Of a stretch of 10,146 nt of DNA, positions 1-5,986 are shown piece after piece; position 1 is the first letter of the stretch, and the number at the start of each line of letters is the position of its first letter. A program made the translations under genes and the position numbers. The notes under the pieces were generated by a model. It was not told the origin of the DNA and made no database searches. It saw only the letters and a list, made by a program, of their open reading frames with translations. Origin of the DNA: Candidatus Woesebacteria bacterium UBA925 (GTDB taxonomy: Bacteria; Patescibacteriota; Microgenomatia; UBA8517); the NCBI GenBank assembly GCA_002293705.1, contig DBDT01000047.1, positions 1 through 10,146 on the forward strand, written 5' to 3'.

Positions 1-33
1 GTATATGGTGAATAATATATATGTAGTCCGGTT
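1..33 (+). other. Left-edge leader or tail of an upstream gene
   Basis: This short AT-rich stretch precedes the first gene. The frame starting at base 1 stops at TAA 13-15. The frame starting at base 2 stays open to TGA 35-37, which would overlap the ATG at 34 as ATGA, a common stop/start junction in packed operons. The run AATAATATATAT at 11-22 could instead hold a -10 box. No SD-like motif is visible before the ATG. The sequence alone cannot decide between an upstream gene tail and a promoter. Confidence 0.3.
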
Positions 34-1350
34 ATGAATAAAAAACGCACACTGCCAAGTATATTAGGTGTTTTTCTACTTCTTTTTGGAGTGGCGGGTG
101 GTGTGTTACTTGTAAATAGACAGCAAGTGTTCAGACTAGGAGCATCCCCAGACTTCACTCCAAGGGACGTCAGACTATCAAACATAAAGGAGGATTCTTT
201 CACAGTAAGCTGGGTCACAGACAAACCAAGTGTTGGCTTTGTTAACTGGGGCGAGACGTCAAATCTTGGTTCAACCCAACAGTCTGTGGCAGGCGGGCAA
301 ACCACAACAGTACATGCTGCAAACATCCAAGGCCTATCAAGAGGTAGGACATATTACTTTGCAATCAACTCAAATGGCACCAGTTACCAAAATGGAGCAA
401 CGCCATGGTCTCAAGCAACTTCAAGTATTGCACAAGCGGGAACTACCGTTAGGGTTTCTGGAACAATTCTTGAAGATTCTGGGTCACCAGCTGGAGGGGT
501 TTTAGTTTTTGTTACTCAAAACAACTTCCTGTACTCAACAGTCGCATCAGCCACCGGCAATTGGGTAATTTCATTTAATAGCTCCAACAAAGATGGCGAG
601 ATTGACGTTTTTGTACAAGGAGGAGAGCGAGGCATTGCAACAGCAAAAAGTACAGCGTCCAACTCAAATCCAATGGGTGCAATCACACTTGGAAAAACCC
701 ACGATTTTAGAGGTGCAAACGCAACCGAGCAGGATACTTCTGTAACAAGCGCTTCAATATCAGGAAGTGGTTCAGCGCCAACCGCCACACCAACCGCAAG
801 GTTAAACACCTCAACTCAATCTGGCGGTGTACCCCAAACAGTAACACTTGAAAGCATTGAAAACGGGGAGACAATTTTCACCAACAGGCCACAGGTCTTC
901 GGAGAAGCTCCTCCAAGCACCAGAGTGAACATAACTATTAACTCAGAGACACAGATAACTGGAGTGACAACCGCAAACACAAATGGCGAGTGGAGCTTTA
1001 CCCCTCCAACAGAACTCGAGGATGGTGACCACACTGTAACAGTTAGATGGACCGACGCAGCAGGTATTGCAAGAACAATTACAAGAAACTTTACAGTCAA
1101 TGCACAAGCCTCAGAGCCTGCATTTGAATCAACACCAACCGGAACACTAAGGCCAACGCCAACCGCAACTGCAACAGCAAGACCAACCACAACACCTACT
1201 GCTACCCCAGTGGCTACAAAATCAGCCACTCCAGTAGCCACAGTCTCAACACTACCTGCCGCAGGATCAACCGAGGTGACAATAGCACTTGCAATCTTTG
1301 GTTTGGCACTAACTGCTTTGGGAGTTTTCACGGTCAAAAAAACCGCTTAA
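34..1350 (+). CDS. Surface protein with fibronectin-III-like and Ig-like domains and LPAAG C-terminus
   Basis: This 438-residue protein is predicted to be exported and held on the cell surface. A basic start (MNKKR) and a hydrophobic segment at about 7-27 form a signal peptide or anchor. Residues about 40-133 resemble a fibronectin type III domain (SFTVSWVTDKPS, later GRTYYFAI). Residues about 138-220 look like a carboxypeptidase-regulatory/SpaA-like beta domain (VSGTILEDSGSPAGGVLVFV). Residues about 268-356 resemble a bacterial Ig-like domain (NGEWSFTPP, DGDHTVTVRWTD). A Pro/Thr/Ala linker (about 366-406) leads to LPAAG at 407-411, a hydrophobic segment and a VKKTA tail, the layout of a sortase sorting signal with Ala in place of Thr. 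The domain types suggest adhesion or a structural surface role, but no ligand can be named. The ATG at 34 is preceded by an in-frame stop at 13-15. The next gene starts nine bases after the stop, so the two are probably co-transcribed. Confidence 0.85.
   Translation: MNKKRTLPSILGVFLLLFGVAGGVLLVNRQQVFRLGASPDFTPRDVRLSNIKEDSFTVSWVTDKPSVGFVNWGETSNLGSTQQSVAGGQTTTVHAANIQGLSRGRTYYFAINSNGTSYQNGATPWSQATSSIAQAGTTVRVSGTILEDSGSPAGGVLVFVTQNNFLYSTVASATGNWVISFNSSNKDGEIDVFVQGGERGIATAKSTASNSNPMGAITLGKTHDFRGANATEQDTSVTSASISGSGSAPTATPTARLNTSTQSGGVPQTVTLESIENGETIFTNRPQVFGEAPPSTRVNITINSETQITGVTTANTNGEWSFTPPTELEDGDHTVTVRWTDAAGIARTITRNFTVNAQASEPAFESTPTGTLRPTPTATATARPTTTPTATPVATKSATPVATVSTLPAAGSTEVTIALAIFGLALTALGVFTVKKTA
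1135..1251 (+). repeat. Pro/Thr/Ala-rich stalk-coding low-complexity tract
   Basis: Degenerate short repeats built on CCAACC/ACCGCA units encode residues about 368-406 of the first protein (units such as PTPTATATARPTTTPTATP). Such stalks extend a surface domain away from the anchor and are typical acceptors for O-glycosylation. The DNA repeats are imperfect and stay in frame, so this is a protein linker and not an independent element. Confidence 0.7.
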
Positions 1351-1359
1351 GATTAAATC

Positions 1360-1962
1360 ATGAATCCTGCCGACACAAACCAAACTGACAGCAATAACAC
1401 TACGCCGGCAGACAGCACCATCCTAACCCCTCCACCACCTGCAGTCACTAGCGTTCCTCCAATAATCCCATCTAGCACCACCCCCAGCGCAGGAGATAGC
1501 ACTACCATTCCTACGGTTGGACAAACAACCAGTGGTAATTCTAGTTCAAATAAAAAGGCGATAGTTGCAACCGTAGTTGGTTTGGTTGTTGTCTTGGTGG
1601 GTCTTGGAGTTGGGGTTCTTCTTTCTCAACAAAACCAGTCACCGCAAACAGGTGCGACCACCCCAACCAACCTCTCTTGTTCTGCGATAAATGTTTACAA
1701 CCAAAACTGGCAAAACATTACAACAAACCTGTCTTCAATAGAGCCAGGACAAACAATCAGACTAGTGGCCCAAGGAAGTGGAGATCAGGCAAACTATTCT
1801 GCGGCAAAGTTTAAGATCAATGGAGTTGAGCAGCCTGAGACCCTCTTAAGAAGACCAGAGGGTGGTGAGTTTTACTTTGAATACACCGTCCCAGAAAGTG
1901 GGGTCTTAAGCTTTAGCATTTCAGCGCAAGTAAAGGGTGCAAGTAACGGTCTTTGGTACTAA
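1360..1962 (+). CDS. Membrane-anchored protein, Pro/Thr-rich N-terminus and one C-terminal beta-rich domain
   Basis: This 200-residue protein is of unknown function. Residues 1-64 are a disordered Asn/Thr/Pro/Ser-rich stretch (TPPPPAVTSVPPIIPSSTT). Two lysines (65-66) precede a single transmembrane helix at about 67-88, so the positive-inside rule places the N-terminus in the cytosol and the C-terminus outside. Residues about 105-200 form a compact domain with an early Cys (C107), the segment SSIEPGQTIRLVAQGS, a KFKINGVEQ strand and a GEFYFEYTVPESG strand, which suggests an Ig-like beta sandwich. Similar single-helix proteins seem common in CPR genomes, but that is from memory. There is no sorting signal. 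It lies between two LPAAG proteins, nine bases after the first and two bases before the third, so it is probably part of the same operon. No SD precedes the ATG. Confidence 0.8.
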   Translation: MNPADTNQTDSNNTTPADSTILTPPPPAVTSVPPIIPSSTTPSAGDSTTIPTVGQTTSGNSSSNKKAIVATVVGLVVVLVGLGVGVLLSQQNQSPQTGATTPTNLSCSAINVYNQNWQNITTNLSSIEPGQTIRLVAQGSGDQANYSAAKFKINGVEQPETLLRRPEGGEFYFEYTVPESGVLSFSISAQVKGASNGLWY

Positions 1963-1964
1963 AT

Positions 1965-3014
1965 ATGAAAAAATACATACCTGCTTTAATAATAGTTTCA
2001 GTATTCGGACTGGCGGGTGCTGGCCTTTTTACTGCAACAAGACTCTACCAACTTGGAACCCAAAGAGTAGCGCCAAACGCACCCCAATCAGAGCCTTCCG
2101 CTTGGGATTGTAGTGGGTACACTTTCAATGTCACCTCAGAGGGTGTTGTGACCGTGATAAATAACACAGACAGAAATGAACCAAGTCAAACCGCCGATGT
2201 GTTCATTGACAATAACAAAGTCGCCACCTTTGATGTTCCAGGCTTCTCTCCTTTCTCCCCACTTTTGACTCTAGGAACGATAACACCTCCTGCCAATTCA
2301 ACCTTCAGCTGGAGAGTGGTAGGCAGCCTTGATTGTCAAAACAGTGGAAACCACACAATACAAACCCCAACACCAACAGTATCAGCCTCTCCATCGCCAA
2401 CACCTACCACTAGCGCTAGTCCAACCCCAACTCCAACTGCTACTGTTGAACCAACTCCTACCCCAACAGCCTCTGTTTCACCAAACACATGTCAAATTAG
2501 CTTTACAATCTCAGCAAAGACGCCAACACCTACACCAAGCCAGACACCTACACCTGCTTGCGACAGCTCGTGTACAACAGACTCACAGTGCCAAGCCCTG
2601 GACAAGAATCTTGTCTGCTACAGTGCAACTAGAACTTGTAGAAATGTGAATGCACCAGAAAGAAACGATTGTTCACTAAGACCAAGTGGTACTCCAACTA
2701 GCACACCAACACCTAGATTTGAGTGCAACAGCAGATGTAGTAGCGATTCTGAATGTAAAACCATTGGTTCAACCTACTCATGTGTTCAAATAAGTGGCGA
2801 GGGGAGGTGTAGAGACACCAGAAACAGCCAAAGCGCGACATGCCAAGTATCATCAACCAAATCACCTAGCCCTACCGCATCTGCCCAGGTTGCAACCACC
2901 ACACCAACAGTTACGCCTGTCAGTCTTCCAGCTGCTGGGTTTGGACTCCCAACTGTAGCAACCGGTGCGACAGCTTTGGTACTTCTTGCTATTGCAGCAT
3001 TCTTTGCATTTTAA
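1965..3014 (+). CDS. Cys-rich, Pro/Thr-rich surface protein with LPAAG C-terminus
   Basis: I take the ATG at 1965 (349 residues, MKKYIPAL) over the in-frame TTG at 1953: it gives a proper basic-plus-hydrophobic export signal (about 5-24) and sits two bases after the previous stop, fitting reinitiation. Residues about 46-125 look like a beta domain bounded by C49 and C124, which could form a disulfide. Then come Pro/Thr/Ser linkers (about 131-173 and 185-197) and two related six-cysteine modules (199-236 and 254-293). A last linker leads to LPAAG at 321-325 and a hydrophobic C-terminus ending FFAF. The basic tail of classical sortase substrates is missing here. The many cysteines imply oxidation outside the cell. 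It is probably a surface adhesin or structural protein; no enzymatic motif is visible. Confidence 0.83.
   Translation: MKKYIPALIIVSVFGLAGAGLFTATRLYQLGTQRVAPNAPQSEPSAWDCSGYTFNVTSEGVVTVINNTDRNEPSQTADVFIDNNKVATFDVPGFSPFSPLLTLGTITPPANSTFSWRVVGSLDCQNSGNHTIQTPTPTVSASPSPTPTTSASPTPTPTATVEPTPTPTASVSPNTCQISFTISAKTPTPTPSQTPTPACDSSCTTDSQCQALDKNLVCYSATRTCRNVNAPERNDCSLRPSGTPTSTPTPRFECNSRCSSDSECKTIGSTYSCVQISGEGRCRDTRNSQSATCQVSSTKSPSPTASAQVATTTPTVTPVSLPAAGFGLPTVATGATALVLLAIAAFFAF
2355..2483 (+). repeat. Pro/Thr/Ser stalk-coding tract
   Basis: Repeated CCAACACCAAC/CCAACTCC-type units encode residues about 131-173 of the Cys-rich protein (units such as TPTPTVSASPSPTPTTSASP). Shorter versions recur at about 2520-2552 and 2683-2713 and separate the cysteine modules. 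The units vary in sequence and length but keep the reading frame. They are likely extended linkers and possible O-glycan acceptors. Confidence 0.7.
2559..2843 (+). repeat. Two tandem six-cysteine modules
   Basis: Residues 199-236 and 254-293 of the Cys-rich protein share the spacing C-x3-C-x5-C-x8-C-x6/8-C-x10-C. Both start with a similar block (CDSSCTTDSQC and CNSRCSSDSEC) and have CR after the fifth cysteine position (TCRN, RCRD). They are separated by a Pro/Thr linker. The even cysteine number suggests three disulfides per module. Similar C-x3-C-x5-C blocks seem familiar from other CPR surface proteins, but I cannot name a defined family. Confidence 0.75.
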
Positions 3015-3030
3015 GATTAATTTAAATCTG

Positions 3031-3036
3031 TATAAT
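3031..3036 (+). promoter_or_regulatory. Candidate -10 box of the small unknown gene
   Basis: TATAAT is an exact match to the bacterial -10 consensus, 17 bases after the previous stop and 41 bases before the GTG start. No convincing -35 hexamer is seen at 16-18 bases; TTGCAT at 3004-3009 is too far away. Transcription would start near 3043, giving a leader of about 35 bases. Confidence 0.5.
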
Positions 3037-3054
3037 TGCCCCAAGGAAAAGATA

Positions 3055-3066
3055 ATGGACAACTAA
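3055..3066 (+). other. Possible three-codon mini-ORF (Met-Asp-Asn-stop) in the leader
   Basis: ATG GAC AAC TAA lies in the leader of the next gene. An AAGGA motif (3043-3047) is seven bases before its ATG, and its stop codon (3064-3066) overlaps the AAGGAGG site used by the next gene. A ribosome ending here would sit on that site. It may be chance in A/G-rich leader DNA. Confidence 0.25.
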
Positions 3067-3071
3067 GGAGG
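3065..3071 (+). promoter_or_regulatory. Canonical Shine-Dalgarno site
   Basis: AAGGAGG is a full match to the anti-SD complement, five bases before the GTG at 3077. It decides that start codon, since the reading frame has no other start nearby. It is the only full-consensus SD in front of a gene in this window. Confidence 0.85.
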
Positions 3072-3076
3072 CTCTT

Positions 3077-3367
3077 GTGATTTTGCAAGTTCATAAGGCT
3101 ATTAAAACGGCAAGTGGGTGGGTGTTAGGTGAGCCGTTTGATAGCCCAGAAACAATCCAAAAAAGAATGACAATTAGTGTTACCGATGGAGAGGTGAACG
3201 CGGCCGAGGCAATTAGATCTGCGCTCGAAAATGAGTTCAATAAGTGGAGCAGCCCCGAAACGATTTTTAATGTAACAGTTGTGGTTGACTCAGGGTCCGA
3301 ATCGATATTCTCTGTAAGCCTTAGACGGGAGACCATCTATTGCAAATGCTCGGAAATAGATGATTAA
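3077..3367 (+). CDS. Small unknown protein, 96 residues
   Basis: I do not recognise this protein. It starts with GTG behind a perfect SD and has no signal peptide or membrane helix, so it is probably cytosolic. The sequence suggests an alpha/beta fold: an N-terminal strand (MILQVHKAI), MTISVTDGEVNAAEAIRSAL leading into an amphipathic helix at about 41-56, then strands around FNVTVVVDSG and IFSVSLRRETIYCKC. The C-terminus is CKCSEIDD, with two cysteines one residue apart. It appears to be a separate transcription unit: -10 box upstream, hairpin terminator downstream. It meets the minus-strand glycosyltransferase gene tail to tail with no base between the stop codons. It uses some codons rare in its neighbours (CGG, TCG, GCG) by eye, which might hint at a different origin. 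Confidence 0.72.
   Translation: MILQVHKAIKTASGWVLGEPFDSPETIQKRMTISVTDGEVNAAEAIRSALENEFNKWSSPETIFNVTVVVDSGSESIFSVSLRRETIYCKCSEIDD
3334..3362. repeat. 8-bp inverted repeat at the end of the small gene
   Basis: CATCTATT (3334-3341) and AATAGATG (3355-3362) are perfect inverted copies with a 13-base loop, just before the convergent stop codons. No T-run follows on either strand, so it is not a standard terminator. It could form a weak 3' hairpin in either transcript or be chance. Confidence 0.3.
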
Positions 3368-5986
3368 CTATCTCCAACCAGGAAGCCAGTAGTAGCTGTC
3401 AGACAGCGCTACTGGTATTTTCATGCCGGTTAAATGAGGGAAAAAGTAGACAAATATCAAAAGAGAGACTGTTAGAAAAAGCATTAGTCTAGAATTCTTT
3501 AACTTAGATAGCGAGTAGGCTAATCCAAGAACAAGAAATGGAATGGCAGGGTAGTAGTGATACAAAAACATAATCCTTGGACTGAAGGCCCAAGGAACAA
3601 AGACTGCACAGTATGCTGCAACAACAAACAACAACTTCTTGTCTTTGTTTTTTAAAGCTTGAAATAGAGCATAGATGAGGGCAACAAGACCTGACCAGAA
3701 GATAATTGGGTTACCCATTGCATAGATATTGCCCACCACCCCATCCACTACCCCACTTGTATAAAGCCACAGTGGTCGCGACATAACTGGCCAACTCCAC
3801 CAAGGAGAGGTAAAGGGGTGGGTTGCAACCAAACCAGTGTGATACCACCACATTTGTCTTTGCATGCCCCAAAAGATATCCCAGTCATGAAACCTAAACT
3901 GTGGGATATAGGAAATAAGATAGATTAAAAATGGAATTAGAGAAAAACCCCACACTTCAAAACGTTTTCTAATAACAAGTACCGCCGACAAGGCCACCCA
4001 AACAACTGCGTAAACACGTAAAGCAATCAAGGCAGACTGCTCATTAAGCTGGGAAACAGAAAGAAAGAATGCAGCGAATGGAACTAAAAGAGTAACCCCT
4101 GGAAGTGGTTTTTTGGGGTTTTGTAAAAAGTAGAGCACTGACAGCACAGGAAGGAACCAAAATGCAGACCATTTTGTGGATATGGCAAATCCAAAAAACA
4201 CTGATGACAAGAAATATTTTTTGTCCAAAAAGAACAAGAGGGTGAAAAGAAGAAACATCACTAAGTAGCTGTCATTCATACCAATTCTACCCAACACCAA
4301 AGAGAGTCCATCTAGGGCAAAAAGGGCTGATGCGATTAGTCCCACTTTTGCACCAAACAGCTTCTTCCCTATTAAAAACATGAGAAATATTGAAACAGTG
4401 GAAGCAATTGCAGCCGGAAACCTCCAACCAAATGCATTTTCCCCAAATACACTCATGCCAAGAACCATAAAGTACTTAGACACAGGAGGGTGTGTCCATT
4501 CATACGCAAATCCTTCAGGGTGCGGGTTCCACCACTCCCAGGCCTTTGAGTCTCCCGACTTAATCACCTTGGCGGTGAATGCGTGGTACACCTCGTCAAA
4601 ATACATTTCGGGAGGATTTCCCAAGTTAATCGATCTTGACAGTAAGCCTACAACAAGAATTGAAAAAATTGCAGCAAAAGTGAAATTTTTTCTAAGACCT
4701 TTTTCCTTCTTGTCAGTCTCGTCAATTAAAGGTTTTTTCCAAAAGCTAGTTATCCAACTAATTATTAGTTTTGAAATGTTTTGGCTTTTAAGCTTTGTCG
4801 ACAGCCCAAAAAAGTTGTATTGTTTTTCTATTCTGGAAAACAACAGAAGACCAAAGGCCAACAGGTTAAGAAGAATAAAGATAACCACCATCCAAGAAGG
4901 GAATACTTCTAGAAAATCAAACGTCACCCACTGATATGCATAAAACATGTTGGCAGCATAGACAACCGAGAAAATAACAAGCGGAATAAATAAGATAGGA
5001 TAAACACCAGAGGCAACTGTCAGTGGAATCAATGCAGGCAAAAGATGTCTTTCGTGCATTCGAGTGAAAAACAAGAAGTTTGCAGCAAGAAGCACAGAAA
5101 GCATTATGTACTCTCCTGCATTTTTCAATCTATATCTAAGGAAACAGATAAGTGCAAAGAGTGCAAAAAGTGCGTAGCCTATTTGTGTTTCATTGGGAAA
5201 GCCCATGCTTTCTGGTTTCCAAAAACCCCAAAAACCCCAGAAGTTAAAGGCGTTTACACTTCCGTATGGATACTGGCCCATGGTGGCACCAAGCCTTTCA
5301 GCTATAAAAAGAATTGGATTGCCTGAGGAGAATGGTAGAAACAAAAGAAGGTAAACTACTGCAGAGAAAAAAATGTAACTTGCAATTTTGAAAAACGACC
5401 TTCTTTCAATCAACATAAGCCACAAAATAATTGGCGCAGCGAGTGCCGCTTGGGGCTTAATAGAAGCACCTATTGAAAGAAGCGTTGCTGAAATTGGCCA
5501 ACTTATTGGGAGAAAGTAAAAAGAGGCAATTGGTAGAAGTCCCGAAAAAACATCTACCTGACCCCACAAAGTCGAGTTTGAGAGAGTGGCTGGATTAAAC
5601 AAAAACAAGGCTGTCGCCCAAAACGCCATCTTGTCTTTCCCCATTCTCTTTAGAGTTAAGTAAATCAAAGCTCCTGTGGCGATATCGGCCAGTATTGCTG
5701 GAAGCTTAAACAAAATCACCTGATTTAGGCCTATCAGTTGATACAGATAAGACAATCCACCTAATACATATAGGTATCCGGGAAGATAGTCACTCCATTC
5801 TCTGTAAAAACTCTGAGTCCCAACTTCAACAAGTCTGTTACCCCAAGCTATGAAGGTGTTTTGATCAATCGAAAGTGTCCCAAACGGAGAAAGGATCAAC
5901 CTAAGTAGAAGAGCTCCTGCTAAAAGAAGTAGAATATCTCTTGTGAAAAAGATCTTGTTATCAATTTTTTTTATTAGTTTTTTCAT
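3368..5986 (-). CDS. Fused double GT-C glycosyltransferase, C-terminal half a PMT-type O-mannosyltransferase
   Basis: This 872-residue multi-pass membrane protein contains two GT-C modules, which use lipid-linked sugars outside the membrane. Residues about 15-390 resemble GT87/ALG-type enzymes: an acidic residue after the first helix (D41), WSDYLPGYLYVL (64-75), GQVDVF (142-147), KPQA (177-180), NAFNFWG (245-251) and RMHERHLLP (309-317). A basic linker (about 390-433) follows. Residues about 434-872 match the PMT family (GT39): FDEVYH with the catalytic-type D464/E465, THPP (498-501), R522, NDSY (571-574), YHTGLVATHPFTSPWWSWP (715-733) and PRIMFLYHYYPAIPF (803-817). PMT enzymes move mannose from polyprenyl-phosphate mannose to Ser/Thr of exported proteins. 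The sugar and target here are inferred, with the Thr-rich surface proteins upstream as candidates. The ATG at 5986 has no clear SD, and the next in-frame start is beyond the first helix. Its start overlaps the divergent gene by 44 bases. Bacterial PMTs are usually single-module proteins of about 500 residues, so the fusion is notable. Confidence 0.88.
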   Translation of the reverse strand: MKKLIKKIDNKIFFTRDILLLLAGALLLRLILSPFGTLSIDQNTFIAWGNRLVEVGTQSFYREWSDYLPGYLYVLGGLSYLYQLIGLNQVILFKLPAILADIATGALIYLTLKRMGKDKMAFWATALFLFNPATLSNSTLWGQVDVFSGLLPIASFYFLPISWPISATLLSIGASIKPQAALAAPIILWLMLIERRSFFKIASYIFFSAVVYLLLFLPFSSGNPILFIAERLGATMGQYPYGSVNAFNFWGFWGFWKPESMGFPNETQIGYALFALFALICFLRYRLKNAGEYIMLSVLLAANFLFFTRMHERHLLPALIPLTVASGVYPILFIPLVIFSVVYAANMFYAYQWVTFDFLEVFPSWMVVIFILLNLLAFGLLLFSRIEKQYNFFGLSTKLKSQNISKLIISWITSFWKKPLIDETDKKEKGLRKNFTFAAIFSILVVGLLSRSINLGNPPEMYFDEVYHAFTAKVIKSGDSKAWEWWNPHPEGFAYEWTHPPVSKYFMVLGMSVFGENAFGWRFPAAIASTVSIFLMFLIGKKLFGAKVGLIASALFALDGLSLVLGRIGMNDSYLVMFLLFTLLFFLDKKYFLSSVFFGFAISTKWSAFWFLPVLSVLYFLQNPKKPLPGVTLLVPFAAFFLSVSQLNEQSALIALRVYAVVWVALSAVLVIRKRFEVWGFSLIPFLIYLISYIPQFRFHDWDIFWGMQRQMWWYHTGLVATHPFTSPWWSWPVMSRPLWLYTSGVVDGVVGNIYAMGNPIIFWSGLVALIYALFQALKNKDKKLLFVVAAYCAVFVPWAFSPRIMFLYHYYPAIPFLVLGLAYSLSKLKNSRLMLFLTVSLLIFVYFFPHLTGMKIPVALSDSYYWLPGWR
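3386..3421 (+). terminator. Candidate intrinsic terminator of the small gene
   Basis: CCAGTAG (3386-3392) pairs with CTACTGG (3409-3415), and an inner GCTGT (3395-3399) pairs with ACAGC (3403-3407) around a three-base loop, with a small internal bulge. TATTTT follows at 3416-3421 on the plus strand. This fits Rho-independent termination of the plus-strand transcript 18 bases past its stop. It lies inside the 3' coding end of the minus-strand glycosyltransferase gene. No T-run follows the stem on the minus strand, so it appears to act in one direction. Confidence 0.55.

Noticed and set aside
816..1337. Open minus-strand frame of 173 codons
   Set aside because: It is the antisense of the Thr/Ala/Pro-rich end of the first surface protein; its Val/Gly/Ala monotony mirrors that composition, and the plus frame has clear domains.
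1953..1964. TTG start giving four extra residues (MVLN) to the Cys-rich protein
   Set aside because: The ATG at 1965 gives a standard export signal and avoids the overlap; nothing supports the TTG.
2355..2483. Short tandem repeats that could suggest a CRISPR array or minisatellite
   Set aside because: The units are short, degenerate, lack spacers of even length and keep the reading frame of a Pro/Thr linker.
2329..2649. Plus-strand frame of 106 codons rich in Gln and Leu
   Set aside because: It is a frame-shifted reading of the Pro/Thr stalk repeats; the Gln/Leu richness follows from the CCAACA-type units.
4380..4934. Open plus-strand frame of 184 codons
   Set aside because: It lies opposite the strongly conserved PMT motifs of the fused glycosyltransferase and has no domain likeness of its own.
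5045..5326. Open plus-strand frame of 93 codons
   Set aside because: It is antisense to the GT87-like module (RMHERH and NAFNFWG region) and has no recognisable protein features.
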